Source: Tomocerus qinae (Eukaryota; Arthropoda; Collembola; Entomobryomorpha; Tomoceridae). Taken from it: a DNA stretch of 64,000 nucleotides. Below are positions 34,410 to 46,400 of the stretch, piece after piece (position 1 is the first letter of the stretch; the number at the start of each line of letters is the position of its first letter). Below the pieces are notes generated by a model. That model had not been told where the DNA came from. It ran no database searches and was given only the letters and a program-made list of their open reading frames with translations. The position numbers were made by a program, and so were the translations under genes. The DNA lies in contig CM034546.1 of the NCBI GenBank assembly GCA_020055645.1, forward strand, positions 5,766,001 to 5,830,000, in the 5' to 3' direction.

Positions 34410-36671
34410 GCCCGCAATTTTTCTAACTTCACAATGCGTCACAAAATGAATCTTGGAGTCATCACGCATGCAGTAATACCCCGGGATGATTTTTTCGTTT
34501 GTCTGAGGCCTTTGCTGATATTGGGCAGGTTTTTAGGTTTAGTGCCCATCTCAGGGCCTCTAAACGGAGATTTAAATGAACTGCACTTCAGGTACGTAAA
34601 AAATTCGAGACTTCCGTGTATGAAATTCGCGGCTTTTAATATTTGTGCGCGACTTTTAAAATAATAGAGATGAATTTTGACAGTTTTACTAAAGTAGAGT
34701 TTAAAATTTTAACATGTGCATTTCAGAAGGTCTAGCACCGCTGGAATAACATCAGCTATTTTGATACAGCTGTTAAGTGTTAATAACTGGTTTATATTCG
34801 TTGGATTTTTAATAAAAAGAGGGCGGGATCCTCATGACATAGCAATGAATATTGGTCCACTTGTTTGCTATTCAGTTGGACTGTTTGTGTAAGAAAATAG
34901 TGGAGTACAATACTTGTATTTAGTTGCATTAAAATTTACCCAATATAATGTATTACTTACCTAATTACAGGTATGTCTACCTATACCGTAATATCGAAGA
35001 ATTAATTTCCCTGGCACACAAATGGAGGGAACTAACTTTAACATTTTACAAAAACGATATTAATATGTTTCGAGATGTTAATTTCATTGCTGGATTGCTG
35101 CTCATCTTTTCGTTATTGGAACAAACAACTTTAATCAACATATTTTCATTGAAAGGTTTCAATCGCTTTTTCCATCTTTATTTGAGAATGTTTTAATTTG
35201 GTATTGTCAATTACAAGTTTTAAAAAGCCAGGTATTGACAGTTTGCAACTTTACACATTTCTGTGAACGGAGTTCTCGTTTGACGGAGGGAGATCACTGC
35301 TGACTGAATCCCTGATAGTTACATTTTATGTATATATTTACAATTTAATCTTTGTTTATTTTCGGATGTACATATATAGCTATACAGCAATATTACTGGA
35401 CGGATTTTCTGCCATACAATCCTGTGATAGCATTGAATGTTTTCATATTAAATGCATTTACTATATTTGCATGGCATTTTGGTGACATTCTTATAGCCTT
35501 TATGTCTCGAAGCATTTCTTTCAAGTTTAAATCTTTAACTCAAGAAGCAGCATTATACGTCTAAAAACATGCGAAAGAAAGGGAATAGGTGCTTTTCCAA
35601 TTATTCATTTATTACTCCGTTATTTGACACTCAAAATTTTTAATGCAATGCAGTCCGATGTATTTTTATAGATTTCCTTCAATGGGACGCAGTTATTCAA
35701 GAATATATGACGCTGTGCGACATTTTAGAGGAAGTTAACGCATTTCTTAATCCTCTAGTTTTTGTCTCGTTTGCAGCAAATATTTACATCATTTGCGTTC
35801 TTGTAAATAATGTCGCATATTATAGGGAATAAATATTTTTAAGACTCTTATCACACACTTTATTAAAAGCACATAATAGTGTTAGAAAAATCTGGATAAA
35901 CTACATCAGTCATTAGTTAACATTCTAATGATCATCAAGATTTAAGTTATTAACTTTTGTTTGGTCTTATTTAGCTTCAAATAGGACTTACCCAATCGAG
36001 TAACGACAATATCCTCTCCGTGTTGCACATAGCTGGTTCTTTTTTCGTAATTTCTGAATTATTTACTTATTTTATGACTGTATCCACATTTCTAGAATTT
36101 AATTGGAGCTATTTTACTTATGTTTTTTGTTATTGCAGAGGGTATGTAAAAAAATACTTTTTCCTTGTTTTGTAAACAGCATTTGGTGTTTCGTACTACC
36201 TGGGTTGGATTAACTGGAGCCGGAGTAAACAAGCATGCACACGGCATTGAAAAACTGCTAAGAAAATGCCCAAATGCTTATTTTTTCAACACCAACGTAA
36301 CATGTTTTTATATTTTCTAAGCTTTTTGGATAATTAATGTTTTAACTATTCGACCACTTACTTTTACGTAGTTTTGATAGGTTTACGTTCTAAATTATTA
36401 TCAGTTATATTATATTATATTTTATATTATATTTCATTTTTCTAGTTTTACCAGAAGAAATTATACTAAAAGTTATTATATTGTTGCAGGTTGAGCGGAC
36501 AGAGAGGCGTGTATTATCTACTAAAATAGGCATTACTATGGATTGAATTGCTTTGTAGTCACCTCCACATTCTTACTCAGTTTACTTTCCTTTATATTTA
36601 CATTTCTTATTGTAATTTTTCAATCCACTGGTACAAATTGTGTCAATAATTGTACGTCCAAAGTCGATTGA
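34410..36671 (+). pseudogene. Gustatory receptor Gr2B, two frameshifts
   Basis: Paralogue of Gr1B with the same eight-exon plan: 34410-34591 (ATG 34434), 34727-34888, 34971-35155, 35380-35588, 35672-35802, 35975-36046, 36180-36296, 36490-36671. Six exons are open. The fourth exon has a net 2-nt insertion near 35556 giving a stop at 35562-35564. The last exon has a 2-nt insertion in the ATTACTATGGATTG segment giving a stop at 36544-36546 just after the conserved STKIGIT block. Splice sites are all intact, so loss looks recent. It is the only near-full-length copy of this paralogue, since Gr2A keeps one exon. Confidence 0.8.
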
Positions 36672-36964
36672 AAATCATAATTGAATTGCAAATGTATTTT
36701 TTCCAAATAGAAATAAAATACAAAATTAGGGTTTAAAATTAAAAATTTTCGTACATAAGTAATCATAATACTAAGCGACAAATAACTGGCACTCTAGTCA
36801 ATCTTACAATACGCACTGACATATCCTCCATCTCCATCTATATTGGACTATATACCATATACTTAGTTGACTACAGTACAGTATAATAATCAATGGCTGA
36901 ATGACTTCTAATTTAAATTAAATGATTAAATTAAATTCATCCTAATACAAACTTACTAATTGGC

Positions 36965-39100
36965 TTACCAAATCAACTTTGTTTTTATTTGCGAGTGTTT
37001 CAATTTGAGAAAAATGAGGTATTTAATTTCGCATAGAAAAATTATGAGTGCTATTGTAGAACCCAATAAGAGTACACTGAAGGTCACAGCAAGCAAGTTC
37101 AATGTCAAAGGTTTAAAATTATTCTTGTTCAGTTCATCGTCCAATAATGATTTCAAATGGCGACCCAAATCACTCTCATCCCCGCTCCTAGCTTTGATAG
37201 ACTCTCCCTGTTCGTAGTTATAGACGTCGTCCATCCACTTGTTAATGTGGCCTGTATCTCTCAGCCATCCCATAATGTGTACAAACATTTCTGTAAGCTC
37301 TGAATTCTTTTGCAACCCCATTAAGGCAGGAGATGTAAATGCAAAGCCTTTAGAAAATGATACGGGAACAATATTTCTCCGAATGGTAAGATACTCGGAA
37401 ACAGCTGCCAGCATGTTTGTCTGCCAACCGATGCATACGTATTTGTCTTCCGTTACAACTTTTATAACACATTCAGATGCACTAAGTCTTTCTATCCTCT
37501 TTGCCAAAGTGGCGTATACTGACGTATTGACTTCTCTGAAAAATGAATCGTAAGAACTACCGGGAAGGTTTACCATCAAAACATGAAAATCTTCTCGGGC
37601 AACTAATTCATCAAATGTCTGAGGAAATTTTTCCAGTTTTGGAATCGTCAGAAGGGCAAGGATATCCGAAGTGTAGAAATTGTCTAGCACAAAAGACATC
37701 CAAATCCATAACAATGAAAAATAACGCAATTTATTCGGAATTCTTACTGATTGTGCAAAAAGTGGCCGTATTGAATTTTCTAAACCTTTCAGAAAATAAA
37801 AAAGACCTGGTGATTTAGGTTCATAATCACTTTTGACAGTTGATTCTAGTAAAAGATGGATAGAAGCCAAAATAATTGTTGTAATAAGTATTAGTGTCCA
37901 AATCCCATTAGAAAATGATGAATGCAGAGCATCCCAATTTAATCTGACAGATGTTGATGGGCGTCCCATCAAAAATCTTACTGTAGAATAGAAACCACCC
38001 GCGCCTCTGTCTATTTTATCGTCTCCGGAGGAATTTGAATAAAACAGGTAAATGTCCACTTGGTCAGAGATGAGAAGGTATAAGGCTGGTTGTCGCCACT
38101 GTTCTGCTCTCAGCTCATAAGTAAAATTGTAATATTTAGATGATTTTTCAACAAAATTGTAAACACTTCCCAGATTAACTTTTTCTGATTTTAAAACCAT
38201 GTGGCTCACTGGATATGTACCGAAACGAATATGGAATCCATTTAATACATCAGCCCTTTTTTGAAAATAAATGTTTAGTAAACTAATTTCATCAATTTTT
38301 CCAGTTTTATCGCATAACCTTTCACAAAAAATAATTCTATTGATCTTTTGATTATCGTTTGAAGAATTTGAACGTGCAGTAATTTGTGCTCCAATTTTCT
38401 TCCTTAGTCTCGATATTGATCTACCAGATTCGCACAGCATTAAAATGGAACTAAAGTCTCCAAAGAAAATGTAGAAATGTTGCTTAGGTAGAAGTGAATA
38501 TAACATCCTACTGTTTTTTGCGTTTAAAATTGTTTCATTACGAGAGAAGAGGAATTGAATTATTTCATCCGCCACAAAAACAACAAACGCCCTGCTTGTA
38601 ACAAATTTATTGTAGTATGAAAATCTACAATTATTCTGAGAATGAATTCGGTACTCCGTGGGAGACGAAATATTAATGGTTTGCAATTGGTCGTAAAAGT
38701 TTGTATTAATTGCAATTGGATAGAAAGATTTGTGAAGATATTCTAAGTTTAAATAGTTCCCAATTAAATTTAGTGATTTCGTGTAAATTCGAACGTGACT
38801 GTACTGAGATTTTTTCTCTCTGTCACTTCCTTCTGTGTTAAATCCAAAGAGATGTTCAAATATATTTAAAGATATATTTATTTCTGGAATATCTGCAGAA
38901 ATGTTATTGTATTCGTAAACAACAAATGCATTCAAAAATGTAAACGACGTGGCAAATAAAAATTGAAGTAAAAATATGCGAGATAATTCTGGTAGCCGTT
39001 TAAGCAGCATATTTGTAGTTAGACTGTATTGCAAATTTAGTGCAGTGAAGTAAAATATCCCATATCCATTAATAATAATAAAAAGTGCATCTTTTGTCAT
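36965..39100 (-). CDS. Ionotropic receptor IR-bB, intact
   Basis: Single-exon IR of 711 codons from the first ATG (39100). The second ATG (39010, residue 31) gives MLLKRLPELSRIFLLQFLFA, a much better signal peptide, so I favour a 681-aa product. The S1 region is about residues 260-380. M1 is IWTLILITTIILASIHLL. M3 carries NFYTSDILALLTIPKL, the IR counterpart of the glutamate-receptor SYTANLAAFLT motif. S2 includes LVAREDFHVLMVNLPGSSYD. The last helix is LLAVTFSVLLLGSTIALIIF. Several NxS/T sites lie in the N-terminal half. It faces Gr2B tail to tail with about 290 bp between them. It was probably co-duplicated with IR-bA, which is broken. Confidence 0.85.
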   Translation of the reverse strand: MTKDALFIIINGYGIFYFTALNLQYSLTTNMLLKRLPELSRIFLLQFLFATSFTFLNAFVVYEYNNISADIPEINISLNIFEHLFGFNTEGSDREKKSQYSHVRIYTKSLNLIGNYLNLEYLHKSFYPIAINTNFYDQLQTINISSPTEYRIHSQNNCRFSYYNKFVTSRAFVVFVADEIIQFLFSRNETILNAKNSRMLYSLLPKQHFYIFFGDFSSILMLCESGRSISRLRKKIGAQITARSNSSNDNQKINRIIFCERLCDKTGKIDEISLLNIYFQKRADVLNGFHIRFGTYPVSHMVLKSEKVNLGSVYNFVEKSSKYYNFTYELRAEQWRQPALYLLISDQVDIYLFYSNSSGDDKIDRGAGGFYSTVRFLMGRPSTSVRLNWDALHSSFSNGIWTLILITTIILASIHLLLESTVKSDYEPKSPGLFYFLKGLENSIRPLFAQSVRIPNKLRYFSLLWIWMSFVLDNFYTSDILALLTIPKLEKFPQTFDELVAREDFHVLMVNLPGSSYDSFFREVNTSVYATLAKRIERLSASECVIKVVTEDKYVCIGWQTNMLAAVSEYLTIRRNIVPVSFSKGFAFTSPALMGLQKNSELTEMFVHIMGWLRDTGHINKWMDDVYNYEQGESIKARSGDESDLGRHLKSLLDDELNKNNFKPLTLNLLAVTFSVLLLGSTIALIIFLCEIKYLIFLKLKHSQIKTKLIW

Positions 39101-40461
39101 TTCTGCATTATCAAAATATATGCATAAGGATTTAATATTTAATTATTCCAAAGTGCCTTTTTAATAGATTAACTAAAAAACTTCAACGATTAATCGCTAA
39201 TGGAGATTGGCGTTGACGCGCCAAATTTTATTATGTATTCCATTATAATGAGGGTATTTTAATCTACAATGTTAAAAAGGAAGAAAGTATGATAAAAACT
39301 GACTAATGGTCACACCTCACTCACGTCATTCATTTCAAATAATGACATAATTATTACCATACAATAGTCTCCTTGTTTTTAGCATATATGACATTCGTTA
39401 TTCATTTAAATGGAAGTCGGAGTGCAAGAATTCATTACTTTTTAATACACAAATCAGAGGATTTTAAAATAACAACTTGTTATATAATACTCGTTTTAGA
39501 ATCAAAATGATAACTAATGATAAATACAAATAGTACTTATTGGTAAAACAAAAAGAAATATATTTGATAATTATTATTGGGTGGGATAGTTAATTATTTG
39601 CTTAAGTAAATTGACGATTAAATGTTCTGCCCTAATATGTTCTGCAGCACAAAACGGTTTATTTCCTTCCGGAACAGAACACTGAGAGTCGGAATTCTCT
39701 GAGAAAAATATCGATTATATTATAAATTATGGAAGCAACCTTCTTCCGCTGTCTTATAGTCAGACAAGGATACCTAGACTTAGTATAAAAATACTAATTT
39801 TGACATTGTGCTCACTAAAATTTACAATTCGCGTGTATTACTTATCCTCAACAGTTTGAAATTCAGCAGGAGTACTTAGGTGGCCAGGTAAATTATAAAT
39901 GTATTCTCTGGTGCAGATTTGGTTCGTTGGTACTCGGTCGTCTTGTTCTCTTTCGTTTATCGATTTGGAGATTGAGTAGAAGGGAAATGTGAATACATGT
40001 GCTAGATATCTTGAGTATACACAATATATATCACTTTCACAATACTTTCCTACACAATAGTATTCCTACAGGTATAACTATACTGCAATTTTGCCTGCAG
40101 AGGGGAAATACCATACAGAGGCTTATTAGTGGATCCATCAGTCTAAGTAAATAGGCAGATAATATACATAAAAGTGTATCTGTCCAAGAGCAGATATCAA
40201 AATACAGACTCCAAGTTAAAAACTTTCCGAAAATTGAAGGCGGGCTGTACACTTGTTTAAAAAATATGATCAAGTTATTAATGTACACAATTTATCCACA
40301 TTTATTTCAAGATCAAAAATTTGCACTAGGGATTAGTAACCCCCGGTAGTGCAACCCCGGGTTACTCTTTTCATTTTCTCAGTCCAGGAAACTATTGTGT
40401 GCGGTTATATTGTTCCCAATTGTCTTTACCCACACTGAACATTTCAACATTTTATCTAAAT
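39101..40461. other. 5' flank of IR-bB, right edge of block B, start of M13 locus
   Basis: Similarity with block A (10428-11670) stops at about 40345. The M13 peptidase begins at 40462, so its promoter lies in or across the duplication breakpoint. No other gene is seen. Confidence 0.6.
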
Positions 40462-43400
40462 ATGCAAAACAACGAAACATTTCAAAAAGTATCTTTCCCT
40501 GAGCGTATCTCAAGTCGCAAACCTCGATTCCCACTACAGTAAGTTTTATGTCATAGTATTATAGAAAATTGAGCATAATACGTATGTAAATGATTTGGTA
40601 TGAAATAATTCATTATCAACAGTTCCTTATGAATAATAAGGTGACTAAATTAAATTTAACAGGTACGCAATACTTACTAGTACTGTATTAGTTACACTGC
40701 TTCTGATTTTTGGTGGGGTGTATACAATTGGAAACCTGTCTGAGTTGGACACCGCAAATGCAGATGAAGGTTTTGAAGATTCAGAAACAGTAGAAGACAG
40801 CAGCAGTTTAGAAAACGTTACAGTGTGTACTACAATAGAATGCCGTCACTCAGGTAACATCAGGAAAACCATGCATTTTAACTTTTGAAAAAATTGAATT
40901 CTGACATTTTTGTTGCTTATGACAGCAACCACTTTGCTTGCTTCCATGAAAATGTATATGGACCCATGCGATGATTTTGAAAACTTCGTATGTGGTAGAT
41001 GGCCTGCCACCGGATCCTTTGGTATTATACACAGTCGCTAGAATATTTTTTCTAACCTAGCAAGTAAAGTGAACAAGTAAAGAATCTCCTTTTATAATCT
41101 ATTACCTATAGCACTAGATCCATGGGAAAAAGTTAGGATTCACATGATGTTAAAAACAATTGGTAAGGGAAAGTATAACTCAAAGCGTATATTAAATAGC
41201 TCTAAAACAACAATTTTATTGAAGAAAACAAATATTAACCATCATATTGAAAACCTTTACTAGAATTGCTCAAAGAACCTATAGACAAAGACGATATGAA
41301 ATCTCTGAATATTGGGAAAGATTTCTTCAAGAGTTGCATTAATTTAGGTAAGGATGTAATACATTCCATCAATTTAGTGAATTTATAGTAAAAAACAATC
41401 GTTTTGTTATCAGGCTTTGGCTTTGTTATATTTGACCCAGCAAGACCGAATATCAAATTATGTAATTCCATATAGATTTGTTTTAAATTGCTTCAGTTGC
41501 ACGGTGTATACCGTCGTTTTATTTATTTTGTTTTTGATTGCGTTATAATTCTTATAAATAATTTGTAAACATTTCATGCATCAATAGACAACCTATCAAA
41601 ATGTAAAATATTTAATAAATTTTAGCTCAACTTGAAAAGGATGGGTTATATCCAATGTACAGCTTACTTGAAAATTATGGGGGCTTGCCTTTCCTGAATA
41701 AAAATTGGTCATCTTCAAGTTTTGATTTCATAAAATCGGTCAGTGGACTTCAGAGAATTTTTCGCCACAGAACTGTGTTTAAAATCATTATAAATGAAGA
41801 CTCAGTGGAAGTAAGTTTTAGTACAGTATCATACTATTAAATAAACGTATAGTGGGACATGTGCATGGTATTCTGGTACTGATAATGTACAAGACTACCA
41901 TAGTACTGATTTGGCTTTAAATTTCAACTTGCTAATGGGCCACCATGTGTAACGTAAGTGCAGACTGCAACACTTTTGAACTCCTCCCATTAACTGCACA
42001 CGTAATATATGCAGGCTCCTTAAAAGCAAAATGCGCATGCCCAAGCATCAGAAAGCTGAATGGTAATTGAATAGAAATGATTTGCGAAAGGGGACATCTC
42101 GTAATAATCGTAATGTGCCTTATTAAATAGTATTTCAAAACTTCTAATCCAAATTGGTTCTGCTACATCGACAAACTTATTCAATATTTTTTAGTAGAGC
42201 TGGGTATACTTTTTACTACCCTCTTGATTCCATTGGGTCGGTTTGGACATCTTTTATAACAGTACTGGGAGCCAGAGCCACTATTTATTCTATAAAAATA
42301 TTTATTCGTAAGTTGTACTCATGGGATTTGTACGGTTTTCCAAAATCCCAAAAGGGGAACCTTATTTTTTGATTTTAAATGGGAAGCGTTTTGGTAAATT
42401 TGAGTTTTTTCGAAAATAGAGCTTTTCATTGTTCCCTGTATTTGAAGCTACGATCTACAGTTATTATTTAAAATATTGGAAATTCCTTTTTATCAGGAAG
42501 TTGGGGCTGCAGCTAATTTTTCCAACCACTGTACAACACCGTATTTAGAATCGGTGGGGCAATGACGTCATACACTTAGGCATATTCGCGCATATTAAAA
42601 AATTTTGGCTTATTTTGTCTAAAATGGGTCAAAAATAGTCTAAAAGCGAAATATTTTGATTTTCCCTTTTCTTGGATTTTGGGGGGCTGCTCCCTATGCC
42701 CCCTCTCAATACAGCCTTGCCACTGTAGAAAATAAAAGTATATTAATTTAAATATAATTTGTATTTACAAAATTAACATAATAACCTAATGGGATGTTTT
42801 CGAAATTGTTTTTATTACTGTGATGGGTGGCTTGTAGAATTTCCCTTGAGTGCTAGATTTCCCCCTTAGCTGGGTTCACTAGTAAATTATAAAGTATTAT
42901 AATTATATTATAATTATATATATAAATATATATAATATAAAGTATTATAATTATATTATAATTATATATATAAATATATATAATATAAAGTATTATAATT
43001 ATAAAGTATTGAGCATCATAATATTATTACAATAATATTTAATGTCAATAACATTTTATGCAGGTTCGGGAACCCACTGCTTTTCTTTTAAGTCATGAAT
43101 CCCTTTCAAATCGAATATTGTATCATCACCCCATGAAGGAAATAATAACAAAATTTAGATTTGAAATAAATCGATCTCTTAAACATTTGAGCAAGTTGAG
43201 CTTAAGCAGAAGAGTTTTGGAATTGCAAATCAACAATATCATTGAATTCGAAACAAAACTTGTAAGTGCAATTGCTCCAAAGAAGCTTAAAGAAGATTTA
43301 GCCCGTGAAGTACTATTAAAAGATCTTGATACATTATTAGAAAAGGAAAGGAAAAAATATAATCAATATCATCCCAAGGTAAGGAAACGTTAACAATAAA

Positions 43401-46400
43401 GGTTGAAGTAAGGCAGTGGTTGCACAAACACCTAATCAATGTACAATTGTTTTAATTAGGGTAGGTTCCTTCCACAGTGAATCCTGATATGCTCTGTGTA
43501 TTTCATGGCGCGATTTTTAAAATGTGCAACCATTGTCTTACTTCAGCCCCACAGAGTTCTGGCACCGTGGAGGCATCTAATGTCTCACGTCTAGTAGTAA
43601 AGTAGATTTGTTACCATGTCTTAAGTTACCATATAAAATCCGAAAACTATGATTCCAGTTTTTTGGGAAAATTTAAAATATAACAAAAATGTCGACAGGA
43701 TATGCCTATAATTGTCCTATAATTAAAGAAATTAGTCCCAAGTCCCAAACCATGGCTGGACTTCTCCTGAAATGTCAAGTCACCCGTAGGCCAGAAACCC
43801 ATTTAAACCTGACAACGCACAATCAACGGATACAAAAACACTGTTACAAAAAAAACTACCACCAGTTGTTCACTCAATTAAAATAACCGTTTATACTACC
43901 AAGGACGTATTTAGGGGGGTGCTCGGGTGCTTAAGCACCCCCTTAATTTCCCAAAAACACAGTAGATAATTCTCAAAAATTGTTAAAAGGTAGTTTCGTA
44001 CATAAGAAAAATCTGCTCGAATGTTTAAGCACCCCCTTAATTTGATTTCTGGATACGCCCTTGTATACTACTTACTAATGGAAACTGAAATAAATTTAGA
44101 TAAACTATTGAATATTAAAATGCAATTTAAAAATTTTCCGTTCTGCCTTTTTCCCGGAATCATGTACTTTCAGAGATACAACACATCCTATTTAAATCAA
44201 TCCATATAAAATATCATGGATTCACTTATTAGCAGTGTACAAAATTTACCACTTTTTAGGCTTTTTGACCATCACAGTGGTAAAAATGCACTTAATGGTA
44301 CAAATGCATTTAATGGTAAAAATGGTAAATTTTAGCAATTGATTATAGACAGATGAGTACAGATACACTAGAATCACTAAAATAGAAGTCTTAAAACTTT
44401 ATTTTCTATGAAATATTTCCAATTAGCCCCTTAATTAATCAAATTATTCATTTGATTGTACACCGAAAGTTGTAAAAAAGGTAACTTAAACCAAGATTGT
44501 TTAATTTGGTATCGCTCATTTAATGAATGTGCCAATTTAATTGCAATTAATTTCCCGATCGGTAATGGTTGTTAGTTTGTTAGTGCCACCATTGCTTGAA
44601 TCCAACACTGATTGATGAACACTTATCAATTTGTGACAACAATGATCATCTGTTAAGCTATTTCATACTTTGGCTCCGGATTTTATTCATAATTTAAACA
44701 CGAAATTTAAATGAATTTAGTTTTTACCATTACTTTTTTGGAAGTGGTATTTAACGTTAAATACCATTAAAATCCACTTACCACTGGTAAGTGGTAAATG
44801 GTATTTTGTACACTGCTTATTAGTAACTGCTAATGATTACGAAGTACATAATATAGTATCAATATAGTTTTATTACGAATAGAAATAATTTTAAATGATA
44901 ATTATGTTTAGGATGTCGTAGGAGTTGATTTCTCCATGTCTCAATTACTAAGGAGAATATTTGAAGATGCTGATGGTGAATTGAAGGACTCCCAAGTCAT
45001 AAGAATAGAAAATGTCAAATCAATGGCAGAAATATTAAAGTTGCTTGAAGAAACTCCAGTGGAAACAATCGCTAATTACTTTAATCTGGGGATCGTTTAT
45101 GCACTGTCTCAAGAAAGTACTAAGCGAATGAGACAAATCTTCAGAATCCCTTATTATGAAGTGCTATACGAACACAGGTAGTGAAATAAAACATACTGTA
45201 CAGCTTTATTAGAGGATGCTTATAATTGGCTGGAATAAATATACCAGGGAGGAGTATTGTTTAGATACAACGTTAGACAAATTAGGTTTGGCCATCGGAT
45301 ATAAGTTTGTCCAAACTGGGTTACATTTTTCTAAAACTGGCGGAGAGGAAGTAAGTTTTATTTGATATTATATTCTATATTTTATTTATAGCCATACTTG
45401 ATAGACATTTATAATGGATTCACTTAAAGCTGTAATTTATTTACCAATAAAAAATCCTAACGGAATAGTAGCTTCAAAATTAACTTGACTACCGTAAAAT
45501 CTGTAATGAACACCGGATTTGTAATAAACTCTTTTTGCAATAAACGTCGTGGTAAAGCCATAGTTATATGACTAGGTAAACGCTAATTTGATGGTGCAAA
45601 CGCAGATTTTACGGTGTTTTATTTCCGCGGGGCTATTAAACTTACAATGTTTCTGAATCAAAGATTCACAACATGTTCGAGGAGATTAAATCGTCATTCA
45701 AGAATTTAGTTGGTACATCAAGAGATTGGATGCCATTAAAGGAACATTTTAATCTGATCGAAGAGGTTGACAAGATGCACATTTGTCTTGGCATTCATGA
45801 CTGGTTACAAGACAACACTACAGTAAAAGAAGTGGAAGATAGTTACCAAAGCATTATCAATATCCAGGTGAGACACTGTGGCTTTACATAAAATAAAGGT
45901 TCAGTATAAAAAATAAAAGAACGTTTCTAATATTAAAGATTGACAGCAAAACGAAATACCTTCAAAAATTTGTAAAAATTAAAGAGGCACTAGCAAACGA
46001 TGTGTTCTATATCAATACAATAGAGATAATAGAGAACGCATCTGCACCTGTGGACGATGTGGGCGTGGGTGACTGGTATGTATGATAAGTATGTTTAACT
46101 GATATTTAACAATTTTTTATCATCAAAGACAATGTCCTTAACTGAACATTATGACAACTCGATTTTATAACAATGAATGAATGTATCATTTTTATGCCCA
46201 AAAAGGCAGCTTGAAACAGGGCATGAAAAAGGCAAAAAGCTACCTTTTTGCCTTTTTGCTTGCCTTTTTGCCTAGCAAAATCAGCAAAAAGCTACCTTTT
46301 TGCCTTTTTGCCTTTTTGCTGTTAAATGGGGTAATTAGCAATTGACATGTTGACAACCAAGTATGTGAACAAGAAATACGATTTTAAAAAACAGCAATTC

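Noticed and set aside
34117-34449. 110-codon frame upstream of Gr2B as an N-terminal GR exon
   Set aside because: The frame is not kept in block A and no donor joins it in phase to the Gr2 exon.
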